Source: Caryophanales bacterium UBA6448
GTDB taxonomy: Bacteria > Bacillota_I > Bacilli_A > RF39 > UBA660
DNA: 8,510 nucleotides
Assembly: GCA_002439555.1 (NCBI GenBank)
Contig: DJOC01000016.1
Location: 1-8,510 of the forward strand
Direction of reading: 5' to 3'
The notes under the pieces were generated by a model, which worked only from the letters and a program-made list of their open reading frames with translations, had not been told where the DNA came from and made no database searches. Of the stretch, positions 1-5,550 are shown piece after piece (position 1 is the stretch's first letter; each line of letters begins with the position of its first letter). The position numbers and the translations under genes are program-made.

Positions 1-11
1 TATAATTTCAT

Positions 12-34
12 AAAAAAACAGATAACTAGTATCT
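12..34 (-). terminator. Intrinsic terminator at the end of the envelope operon
   Basis: Read on the minus strand, AGATA (34-30) can pair with TATCT (24-20) around a 5-base loop CTAGT, followed by G and seven T (18-12). The hairpin overlaps the TAG stop of the YtxH-family gene (35-33). The stem is only 5 bp and AT-rich, so it is weak by itself, but the T-run and the position right at the last stop of a four-gene run support it. Confidence 0.55.
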
Positions 35-437
35 ATTTCTTCTTTGGTTTATCCTCAACTGTATCAGCAAGTTTTCTTAATGTTTCAGCAGCGGAATTTC
101 TAACCTCTTTAGCAGCCTTTTCAACTGCAGGTGTTGCTTTTTCAGCAGCAAGTTTTACAAGTTCAGTTGCTTTATCTTTGATTTCAGTTGCTTTTTTAAT
201 AGCAATTTCTTTTGCTTTTTCTTTATCTAATGCTCTGATTTCATTTTGAAGTTCAGTAACTCTTTCAGTTATATTTTCTTTAACTTCATCAACATCCATA
301 TTTTTAACTTTGTTTAAAAGTTCATTACATTTGTCCATTAAATCTTTTCTTGTTTCTTTACCAGACTTTGGTGCTAAAAGCATTCCAAGTCCTAAACCTA
401 AACCCGCTCCTAAAATAAATTTACCTTTCTTATTCAT
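33..437 (-). CDS. YtxH-family general-stress-like protein
   Basis: 134 residues. The N-terminus (about 5-24) is a Gly-rich hydrophobic stretch followed by APKSGKETR. This is the hallmark of the YtxH family (Pfam YtxH), in which a short hydrophobic helix with GxxxG spacing leads into a charged helical tail. The remainder (30-125) is a long Lys/Glu/Ala-rich helix with coiled-coil-like heptads, ending in KPKKK. YtxH-type proteins of Bacillus are linked to general stress, but their molecular role is unknown. The start ATG lies in an 8-bp overlap with the stop of the upstream DUF948-like gene (ATGAATAA, 437-430), and the purine-rich Glu codons just upstream serve as the Shine-Dalgarno, so translation is probably coupled. 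The DUF948-like/YtxH pairing matches the ytxG-ytxH arrangement of other Bacillota. It is the last gene of the operon. Confidence 0.85.
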   Translation of the reverse strand: MNKKGKFILGAGLGLGLGMLLAPKSGKETRKDLMDKCNELLNKVKNMDVDEVKENITERVTELQNEIRALDKEKAKEIAIKKATEIKDKATELVKLAAEKATPAVEKAAKEVRNSAAETLRKLADTVEDKPKKK

Positions 438-723
438 CCTCTTCTTCCTCTCTTTCTTTTCCTTTTAAAAATATTTTTGTAAATACACTTGTGAAAAAAT
501 CCAAAAATCTATCAAATACTCTGTTTACCTTAAATGATGCTGCATTAATAATATCAAACACTGGATTAAGTGTATTAATTTTCTTATCAACATTATCTAT
601 GATATCTTGTGCTTTAGTCATAAAATTTAATAATTTTACTCCTATAACAATTCCTATAATAATTAAGATAACTAGTAATAAGTATATTAAAATTGGTAGA
701 AAACTATTCAAAAAATCTATCAT
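430..723 (-). CDS. DUF948/YtxG-like single-pass membrane protein
   Basis: 97 residues. One strongly hydrophobic segment spans about residues 5-30. It is followed by an amphipathic helical region (about 34-85: KAQDIIDNVDKKINTLNP) and a very acidic tail (EREEEEDE). A single N-terminal anchor, then a helix with a 'NVDKKINTLNPVFD' pattern, then a charged tail is the layout of DUF948/YtxG proteins, which are short compared with many family members here. The likely location is the cytoplasmic membrane with the tail inside. The start ATG shares one base with the TAA of the preceding gene (TAATG at 725-721), and GGAGGGAG lies just upstream, so this is a strong, coupled start. The 3' end overlaps the YtxH-family gene by 8 bp. 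The function is unknown; the family name rests on layout and neighbour rather than a catalytic motif. Confidence 0.7.
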   Translation of the reverse strand: MIDFLNSFLPILIYLLLVILIIIGIVIGVKLLNFMTKAQDIIDNVDKKINTLNPVFDIINAASFKVNRVFDRFLDFFTSVFTKIFLKGKEREEEEDE

Positions 724-1550
724 TATTCTCCCTCCTTCGTATCATACATTGAGTCTATTAAATCAAATAAATCGCTTTCTAGTGTTTCATCTGATTTTTC
801 TATTTTAGGTACTTCTTTAGTAATTTCTACATCCTCTTTTGGAGTAACTTTACTTTCTACTTCTTTTAATTCATTTTCTAAATCAGTGTCCATATCAATT
901 ACCACATCAGATGTATCCTCTAAAAGTTCATCAATTGTTTTAATTTTCTCTGCAGTTTCAGTAGGTTTAGAAAGTGTTACAGTTTCGCTTTGTTCATATA
1001 TAGTACTGGAAATTGGTTTTTCTTTTGTTTCACCAAATGCTTTATCTCTTACCTTTTGAACATCAACTTTACTTTCATATTTTTGAATATCTTCTTTTTT
1101 ATAGTCCCTATCAAGCACTCCATATACTGGAGATATTATCGGAGAAGGTTTAAACTTCTTCCTTTCTATAGTTTCCGTAGTTTCTATTTTTTCATACCTA
1201 CCAAAATTTTCCCTTTTTTGCATTTTCTTTTTGGTTTCATATTCTAAAACATTGCTATATCTTTTTTGAGGTCTTACCGGCTCAGCAGGCTTCTCTTTAG
1301 GTATAACTGGTTTAGAACTATCAAATTCTTCTTCATCAAAATCTAAAAATGGGAAAGAATTATTTTTAAATACTTCTTTTTCACTTTGAACTTTTGGTTC
1401 CTCTTTTGGAATTTGAGGTTTTGCTTCAACTTTAACTTCTTTCTTTTCCTCTTTTACAGGTTCATTTCGCATTTCTGGAGTGATTTTTATTTGTTCAGTG
1501 TATTCTTCTTCATCAAATAAAATATCTTTTACTTTTTTAAATAATCCCAT
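723..1550 (-). CDS. Acidic, largely disordered protein with amphipathic N-terminus
   Basis: 275 residues, not assignable to a named family. The N-terminus MGLFKKVKDILFDEEE alternates hydrophobic and basic residues and looks like an amphipathic membrane-binding helix. It resembles the start of SepF, but no SepF globular domain follows. Residues about 20-130 and 160-265 are rich in Lys, Glu, Pro and Thr with no hydrophobic core, so they are probably disordered. Three islands stand out. FPFLDFDEEEFD lies near 66-77, FKPSPIISPVYGVLDRDY near 133-150 is the least charged stretch, and the C-terminus has DLFDLIDSMYD. These look like short binding motifs in a scaffold. The start is well supported by GGAAGGTG 7 bases upstream, right after the lipoprotein stop. 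The gene lies between a lipoprotein and a DUF948-like membrane protein, which suggests an envelope-linked adaptor role; this is inference only. Confidence 0.8.
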   Translation of the reverse strand: MGLFKKVKDILFDEEEYTEQIKITPEMRNEPVKEEKKEVKVEAKPQIPKEEPKVQSEKEVFKNNSFPFLDFDEEEFDSSKPVIPKEKPAEPVRPQKRYSNVLEYETKKKMQKRENFGRYEKIETTETIERKKFKPSPIISPVYGVLDRDYKKEDIQKYESKVDVQKVRDKAFGETKEKPISSTIYEQSETVTLSKPTETAEKIKTIDELLEDTSDVVIDMDTDLENELKEVESKVTPKEDVEITKEVPKIEKSDETLESDLFDLIDSMYDTKEGE

Positions 1551-1562
1551 ATTTTCACCTTC

Positions 1563-2213
1563 CTATTTAACTAAATCTGTATCTATTTCTTTATTTTCTT
1601 CATCATTTGTATCATCCTCATTTTGAATAATATCTAAATAATTATTATCATTTCCTTTTGGATTAAAAATGTTGTAAGTTTCATCACTAAACTTTTGAGA
1701 TTTATTACTAGCAATAGACTCGATTGTTATATCATTATATTCTAAATCTCTTAATATGGTTACAGCATTTAATACTGCTAGATTAATATCATCATAATCT
1801 ACCATCACTTCTATTTTAGCATAATTATACATAATTTCAATCAAATATTTATCATTTTCTTTTAAATTAATCTCAATATAACCAGATTTATTATCAAAAT
1901 CTATTTTTTTACTATAAAATGCCTTTTTATTTACTTCATATTCAAACTCTGTTTTCTTATAATAACTTATTAAATCAACATATAAATAATACTTATAATT
2001 TGCGGAGGAAAATACAGCATTATAATCATCATAACTATCAATACTTAATCCACTTGGTAAATAATACTTAAAAGCACGATTAACTTCATTATATTTACCT
2101 GTTTTATTAGCAAGTTCATTTAATAAAGAATCAGTATTCATATTTTTTATATCACTGCATCCACATAAAGAAAATAAACCTATGAGTAGCAATATTAAAA
2201 ATTTTCTTTTCAT
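1563..2213 (-). CDS. Predicted lipoprotein of unknown function
   Basis: 216 residues. The N-terminus is MKRK, a hydrophobic core (FLILLLIGLFS) and the lipobox LCGC (16-19), so Cys19 should be lipidated after signal peptidase II cleavage and the protein held on the outer face of the membrane. The mature part (20-175) mixes Tyr-rich strands (YYLYVDLISYY, GYIEINLKEND) and helices that look like one small alpha/beta domain. The tail (about 180-216) is Asn/Asp/Glu-rich and probably flexible. I do not recognise the family; no catalytic motif is visible. ATG at 2213 has AAGGA (2225-2221) 7 bases upstream. It is the first gene of the envelope operon and has its own extended -10 promoter inside the trmB stop region. 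Only 12 bases separate it from the next gene. Confidence 0.8.
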   Translation of the reverse strand: MKRKFLILLLIGLFSLCGCSDIKNMNTDSLLNELANKTGKYNEVNRAFKYYLPSGLSIDSYDDYNAVFSSANYKYYLYVDLISYYKKTEFEYEVNKKAFYSKKIDFDNKSGYIEINLKENDKYLIEIMYNYAKIEVMVDYDDINLAVLNAVTILRDLEYNDITIESIASNKSQKFSDETYNIFNPKGNDNNYLDIIQNEDDTNDEENKEIDTDLVK

Positions 2214-2233
2214 TATATCATCCTTACATCAAT

Positions 2234-2242
2234 ATTATATCA
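2234..2242 (-). promoter_or_regulatory. Extended -10 promoter of the lipoprotein operon
   Basis: The minus strand reads TGATATAAT: a perfect TATAAT (2239-2234) with the TGn extension (2242-2240). No good -35 is seen at 17 bases, as is usual for extended -10 promoters. Transcription would start near 2227, giving a leader of about 14 bases that just contains the AAGGA site. The element sits directly after the trmB TAG stop (2245-2243). Confidence 0.6.
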
Positions 2243-2848
2243 CTATTTTTTTATTACTTCTATATATTTTATTTTTACCCCTTGAGAAGAAAATTTCTCT
2301 TCATATTCTGTTTTAGGACTATCAGTTATATCGCTATTATGTAAATCATAAGTTTCATTTATTATTTTGTAACCATATGAAAGAAGGCTTTCTTTTGAAA
2401 ATTCATAAAAATCATCATTATCAGTTTTTAAAATAATATGTTTTTCACCCTTAAATAAATTATCATATAGTTTTAAGAAGTTTTCTGATGTAAGTCTTCT
2501 TTTGGTATTTCTTTTTTTAGGCCAAGGATCAGAAAAATTCAAATAAATTGTTTTTATTTTTCCATATAAATACTTTGGAATGTCCATTACATCTATATTA
2601 AGAATTTTTAAATTATCTAATTCATATTCATTTATTTTTTTTATTGCACTACAAATAACACTGGAATATTTTTCTACACCAATGTAATTAATATTTGGAT
2701 GATTTAAACACATTCCAAGTAAGAAATTTCCCTTACCCATACCAATTTCTAAACATATATCATTATCATTATTAAATAAATCTTCAGTCAAAAAATAATT
2801 GCAACTATTTAGTATTTCATCCATATTTTTGGGATTTCTCATTCTCAT
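2243..2848 (-). CDS. trmB: tRNA (guanine-N7-)-methyltransferase TrmB
   Basis: 201 residues, near the usual size for bacterial TrmB. It transfers methyl from S-adenosylmethionine to N7 of G46 in the tRNA variable loop. Visible motifs are MRMRN at the N-terminus, the SAM-binding loop LEIGMGKG (33-40), GVEK (57-60) at the end of the next strand, the tRNA-binding signature NFSDPWPKKRNTKRRLT (104-120) with the catalytic-region Asp107, and TEYEEKF (180-186) near the C-terminus. The start chosen is ATG 2848, which has AAGGAAGTG (2862-2854) at good spacing and gives the family's normal N-terminus. An in-frame TTG at 2869 would place that ribosome site inside the coding region, so it is rejected. The gene is divergent from the plus-strand gene at 2899. 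The function call is firm. Confidence 0.96.
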   Translation of the reverse strand: MRMRNPKNMDEILNSCNYFLTEDLFNNDNDICLEIGMGKGNFLLGMCLNHPNINYIGVEKYSSVICSAIKKINEYELDNLKILNIDVMDIPKYLYGKIKTIYLNFSDPWPKKRNTKRRLTSENFLKLYDNLFKGEKHIILKTDNDDFYEFSKESLLSYGYKIINETYDLHNSDITDSPKTEYEEKFSSQGVKIKYIEVIKK

Positions 2849-2898
2849 AATAACACTTCCTTTTTTCAAACATATATTATCATTAGAAAGGAATGCCT
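2849..2898. promoter_or_regulatory. Divergent promoter region between trmB and the coiled-coil gene
   Basis: Fifty bases separate two divergent starts. For the plus strand, ATAACA (2850-2855), a 17-base gap and TATATT (2873-2878) form a moderate sigma-A-like match with a start near 2885. For the minus strand, GATAAT (2881-2876) is a -10-like match without a good -35. The two -10 boxes overlap, so the genes could compete for polymerase. The assignments are tentative because the region is AT-rich throughout. Confidence 0.35.
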
Positions 2899-3144
2899 AT
2901 GAAGAAAAATAGAAACTCATTTTTTGAAAATCAAAATATGATGATGCCTCAAAATGGTTATATGCCTAATATGATGCCAATGAATAACCAATTTTATAAT
3001 CAAAATAATATTGATTTAGAGGAAAGACTTGCAAAGATTGAAAGACAAATTGCCAGATTAGACAAAAGAATATCAAACCTTGAAAATACCAGTTACTCCA
3101 CTGATGACATTAACATAGATTCTAATAATATGTATATGCTTTAA
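2899..3144 (+). CDS. Small Met/Asn-rich protein with C-terminal coiled coil
   Basis: 81 residues; the only plus-strand gene in the window. The N-terminal half (1-37) is basic at first, then dominated by Met, Asn, Gln and Pro (NQNMMMPQNGYMPNMM) and probably disordered. Residues 38-63 form a short coiled coil with a clean heptad register: Leu40, Leu44, Ile47, Ile51, Leu54, Ile58, Leu61. The tail is Ser/Asp/Asn-rich. I do not recognise a named family. A low-complexity N-terminus plus oligomerising helix recalls small spore-coat or surface-assembly proteins, but nothing proves that. ATG 2899 is chosen over ATG 2893 because AAAGGA (2887-2892) abuts 2893 but is 6 bases from 2899. The stop TAA overlaps the stop of the convergent cse60-like gene through a shared TTAA (3141-3144). 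Confidence 0.75.
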   Translation: MKKNRNSFFENQNMMMPQNGYMPNMMPMNNQFYNQNNIDLEERLAKIERQIARLDKRISNLENTSYSTDDINIDSNNMYML

Positions 3145-3311
3145 TTATAAATTATCATAGCGCTAAAACAGTATATTTGTTCCTCACCACAAACTGCTAT
3201 AGCAACTTGAAACTTAATATCTATTATATCATAGTTTCCCTCATTTAAAAAAAGATTTATGACTTTTTCTAAATCTTTTTCGTGACTTTCATCAAATAAT
3301 TTCACTTTCAT
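3141..3311 (-). CDS. Cse60-like small protein (sporulation family)
   Basis: 56 residues, found by reading the minus strand of the gap between the coiled-coil gene and the pseudouridine synthase gene. It begins MKVKLFDESHEKDLEKVI, has the central strand DIKFQVAIAV (31-40), and ends EEQIYCFSAMIIYN. The pattern K-V-K-L-F-D...H-E-K-D-L-E, then DIK(F/Y)QVA, then QIYCFSAMIIY matches what I recall of Cse60, a roughly 60-residue protein whose Bacillus subtilis gene is controlled by the mother-cell sigma factor E. Its molecular role is unknown. GGTGA (3322-3318) lies 6 bases before the ATG. Upstream are TATACT (3334-3329) and TATAAT (3329-3324) as possible -10 boxes; TATACTAT (3334-3327) is also a partial match to a sigma-E -10, too weak to decide. 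The high conservation feel and good ribosome site make it a real gene; whether this organism sporulates is not shown. Confidence 0.85.
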   Translation of the reverse strand: MKVKLFDESHEKDLEKVINLFLNEGNYDIIDIKFQVAIAVCGEEQIYCFSAMIIYN

Positions 3312-3360
3312 ATGCCTTCACCGATTATAGTATAAAACATAGATTTTAAAAAATTTGTCG

Positions 3361-3386
3361 AAGAAAGGATTAACTTTCTTTTTTTA
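3361..3386 (+). terminator. Plus-strand terminator-like hairpin (possibly bidirectional)
   Basis: AAGAAAG (3361-3367) pairs perfectly with CTTTCTT (3374-3380) around a 6-base loop, followed by more T to 3385. On the plus strand it is a textbook though AT-rich terminator. On the minus strand the same stem overlaps the TAA of the pseudouridine synthase gene, but the T-run comes only several bases later (TTTTTT near 3354-3349), so it is weaker in that direction. Confidence 0.5.
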
Positions 3387-4026
3387 TGTTCATATATTTA
3401 GGCATTTTTGCTATAGCAACTATTTCTTTTTTTGTAACTGGATGAGTAAATATAACTTTACATGCGTGTAAACATAAATTTCTCATACCATCCTTTTTAC
3501 CATATTTTTTATCTCCATAAATCGGATGATTAATACTTTGCATTGCTACTCTTATTTGGTTTTTCTTACCTGTTAAAATATTTATATTTACTAAAGTTTT
3601 ATTGTTTTCAGAGGTCAAAGCTTCATATTTTGTAATGGCTTTCTCTCCTATTTTTTCATTTTTAGTATCATAAACCATTAAAGTTTTAGTTTCTTTTAAA
3701 TAGTTTGTTATGGTTCCGCTTTTACATTTGAAATTTCCGTGACATAATGCATAGTAATATCTTTGAACACTTTGCCAATTATCTTGCATAATTTTCTTTA
3801 TCTTATCAATTTTTGCAAAAATAACAATTCCACTTGTATCTTTATCAAGTCTATGAATTATAAACACTTTATTATTTTTATTTTTTCTCCATAGATATTC
3901 GTGAACTTCGTGATATAAAGTTTTTTCTTTTTCTTTATCATTTGCAATTGTAAGAATTCCACTTTTCTTATTTACAATTATTAAAAATTTATCTTCGTAT
4001 AAAATATCTAATTTTTCTTTTTTCAT
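3370..4026 (-). CDS. RluA-family RNA pseudouridine synthase
   Basis: 218 residues. It isomerises a uridine in rRNA or tRNA to pseudouridine. The fold-defining motifs are in order: an N-terminal ILYEDKFLIIVNKKSGILT (8-26), the catalytic motif HRLDKDTSG (58-66) with Asp61 as the nucleophile, RYYYALCHG around residue 90, TGKKNQIRVAM near 152-162, and HPIYGDKKYG near 167-176, then LHACKVIFTHP. No S4 RNA-binding domain precedes the catalytic domain, so it belongs to the short forms such as the RluA/TruC-like group; target position and gene name cannot be set from sequence. ATG 4026 has no Shine-Dalgarno and lies right after a perfect extended -10, so the mRNA may be leaderless. No other start fits the family N-terminus. 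Confidence 0.93.
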   Translation of the reverse strand: MKKEKLDILYEDKFLIIVNKKSGILTIANDKEKEKTLYHEVHEYLWRKNKNNKVFIIHRLDKDTSGIVIFAKIDKIKKIMQDNWQSVQRYYYALCHGNFKCKSGTITNYLKETKTLMVYDTKNEKIGEKAITKYEALTSENNKTLVNINILTGKKNQIRVAMQSINHPIYGDKKYGKKDGMRNLCLHACKVIFTHPVTKKEIVAIAKMPKYMNIKKES

Positions 4027-4033
4027 AATAAGA

Positions 4034-4062
4034 ATTATAACATAAAAAAGAAGATATTTAAA
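4034..4062 (-). promoter_or_regulatory. Extended -10 promoter that implies a leaderless mRNA
   Basis: The minus strand has TG (4042-4041), one base, then TATAAT (4039-4034). At 17 bases upstream is TTTAAA (4062-4057), a 4 of 6 match to a -35. Seven bases follow the -10 before the A of ATG at 4026, so the predicted +1 falls on the start codon itself. Confidence 0.6.
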
Positions 4063-4066
4063 TCTT
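4044..4066 (-). terminator. Weak terminator after the AAA ATPase gene
   Basis: On the minus strand AAGAT (4066-4062) can pair with ATCTT (4055-4051) around a 6-base loop, followed by C and six T (4049-4044). The stem is only 5 bp of mostly A-T pairs. It overlaps the proposed -35 of the next gene, so termination and initiation would share sequence. Confidence 0.35.
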
Positions 4067-4078
4067 ACTTATAAATTT

Positions 4079-5416
4079 TTATTTAGTATCTTTTAAATAT
4101 CTTTTTAATAGAAATGTCATAAAATAAGGGAATGTATAAAATTTACCATTAAATCCAATATTTTTATTACCTAGTTTTATACCATATTTAATATCTATAT
4201 ATTTATCACTGTCAATTAAATTATTTAGTGAAATTGTAGAATTATCGTTTGCTTTAACCTCTACAGGAATCAAAGAGTTTTTATCTCTTATAAAATAATC
4301 CATCTCTATAGTACCCTTTTCATTTTTGTAAAAAAATAAGTTATAACCTTCTTTAACAAGCATATCGCCTACAATATTTTCATAAATTGCGCCTTTATAT
4401 GTATTAAAGTTTTGATTTTTTCTTAAATCATCCTGTGCTTCATCATCAAGCGAAGCAATTAATAAACCGGTATCTGCAAAATATAACCTATAATTTTCAG
4501 GATCATAATTACCTTTTAAAGGTAAAGCACAATCCTCCATACAATAAGATATATTTATTATACCAGCATCAGAAAGCCAATCAGATACACCACGATATTC
4601 TCTATTTCTTGCGCCTGTCGCAATTTTTGAGACTTGAAATTTTTTATTTTCATTTCCAAGAAATACCGGTATTTTTCTATATGCATTTAATATTCTCATT
4701 TTGTCAAGACCACTTGCATATTTGGCAATATCTTCTTCATAATCTAATAAAATTTGCTTTTGCATATTTAGAATTCCACTAAAATTTTTATTTTCAATAT
4801 ATTTACTGACTACTGCTGGCATACCACCTAAAATCATATAATCCTTAAAGTTTTGCATCATAACATCGAATACTGTCGTTGATAAAGGGATGCATTTTTT
4901 CATACATTCATAAAGTTCTTCAATTTGATTTTCTTTGTAACCTTTAGCCCATAAAAATTCCTCAAAATCCATTGAGTGCATTATATAATCTTGCTTATTA
5001 CCAACACTATTTGATTCAATTTCTTTATAGTTAATTCCCATCATAGATCCAGAACATATAACATCATATCTTTTATCAATATTAAAGGCTTTCAAAGATG
5101 TAGCACAATTAATACAATCTTGTATTTCATCAAAAAATATTAAAGTTTTACCTGGTTCAAATACAAAATCATTATTGATAATTGATATATTACTTATAAT
5201 TGTATCAACGCTAAATCCATTATCAAAAATTGTTTTATATTCAGGTTGCAATACAAAATTAATATTAACAAAATTTTCATAATTGATATTTGCAAAATAT
5301 TCAATAGCATTAGTTTTACCAATCTGTCTAGCCCCTTTAACAATAAGTGGCAATTTATCTTTAGAATTTTTCCATTCAATCAAATAGTCATCAATTTTTC
5401 TTTTTAATCTTCCCAT
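4079..5416 (-). CDS. AAA ATPase with DUF4143 and PD-(D/E)XK-like C-terminus
   Basis: 445 residues. The N-terminal AAA_14-type ATPase domain has Walker A GARQIGKT (28-35), Walker B LIFFDEIQD (92-100) and a sensor-like CSGSMMG (121-127). The middle carries a winged-helix-like segment (about 255-330, EEDIAKYASGLDKMR to SDAGIINISYC). The C-terminal DUF4143 part holds Glu346, GTIEMD with Asp373, and VEVK with Glu386 and Lys388, the D...ExK pattern of PD-(D/E)XK nuclease folds. This family is common and often strain-variable in gut bacteria and archaea; its function is unknown. ATG 5416 is chosen because GAGGT lies about 8 bases upstream; ATG 5422 is too close to it, and an upstream extension to 5518 would translate a repeat array and its promoter. 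The gene lies between leuS and a pseudouridine synthase gene, with its own promoter and a possible terminator, so it is a self-standing, perhaps acquired unit. Confidence 0.9.
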   Translation of the reverse strand: MGRLKRKIDDYLIEWKNSKDKLPLIVKGARQIGKTNAIEYFANINYENFVNINFVLQPEYKTIFDNGFSVDTIISNISIINNDFVFEPGKTLIFFDEIQDCINCATSLKAFNIDKRYDVICSGSMMGINYKEIESNSVGNKQDYIMHSMDFEEFLWAKGYKENQIEELYECMKKCIPLSTTVFDVMMQNFKDYMILGGMPAVVSKYIENKNFSGILNMQKQILLDYEEDIAKYASGLDKMRILNAYRKIPVFLGNENKKFQVSKIATGARNREYRGVSDWLSDAGIINISYCMEDCALPLKGNYDPENYRLYFADTGLLIASLDDEAQDDLRKNQNFNTYKGAIYENIVGDMLVKEGYNLFFYKNEKGTIEMDYFIRDKNSLIPVEVKANDNSTISLNNLIDSDKYIDIKYGIKLGNKNIGFNGKFYTFPYFMTFLLKRYLKDTK

Positions 5417-5422
5417 TTTCAT

Positions 5423-5550
5423 CAACCTCATTATAATTATACACAAAATTCCAATAATATTCAATAGATTTTTCACAAAATTCCAACCATTTTCAACGGT
5501 TTTTACACAATTTTCCAACTATTTTTTTAACTTTTTACACATTTTTCCAT
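5423..5550 (-). repeat. Four imperfect direct repeats with exact 32-bp period
   Basis: On the minus strand four related 19-base cores begin at 5550, 5518, 5486 and 5454: ATGGAAAAATGTGTAAAAA, TTGGAAAATTGTGTAAAAA, TTGGAATTTTGTGAAAAAT and TTGGAATTTTGTGTATAAT. Neighbouring pairs 1/2 and 3/4 match at 17 of 19 positions, and 2/3 at 15 of 19. The remaining 13 bases of each unit are poorly conserved, apart from TTGAA at the same offset in units 2 and 3. The array fills the space from the leuS terminator to the ATPase ribosome site. The last unit supplies the -10 box and unit 3 supplies the -35. Confidence 0.85.
5436..5464 (-). promoter_or_regulatory. Sigma-A-like promoter of the AAA ATPase gene
   Basis: TTGAAT (5464-5459), 17 bases, then TATAAT (5441-5436) on the minus strand. 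Initiation would fall near 5429, giving a leader of about 13 bases that begins at the GAGGT ribosome site. A second TATAAT follows at 5435-5430 but would leave almost no leader. Both boxes lie within the 32-bp repeat array, so a protein bound to the repeats would cover the promoter. Confidence 0.65.

Noticed and set aside
491..808. Plus-strand open frame opposite the DUF948-like and disordered protein genes
   Set aside because: No ribosome site and no recognisable protein; it is the antisense of two well-supported genes. The same holds for plus-strand frames at 990-1247, 4435-4782, 6702-6899 and 7653-7856.
723..1550. SepF identity for the disordered acidic protein
   Set aside because: Only the amphipathic N-terminus resembles SepF; the conserved C-terminal dimerising domain is absent.
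2849..2869. TTG start for trmB
   Set aside because: The ribosome binding site would lie within the coding sequence; ATG 2848 gives the normal TrmB N-terminus.
5194..5379. Second minus-strand frame inside the ATPase gene
   Set aside because: It is an out-of-frame shadow with hydrophobic low-complexity translation and no start signal.
5417..5518. N-terminal extension of the AAA ATPase by 34 residues from an upstream ATG
   Set aside because: It would translate the repeat array and the promoter; family-like sequence and the GAGGT site begin at 5416.
5423..5550. CRISPR array
   Set aside because: Repeats are short, imperfect and separated by 13 AT-rich bases, with no cas genes; the last unit is a promoter.
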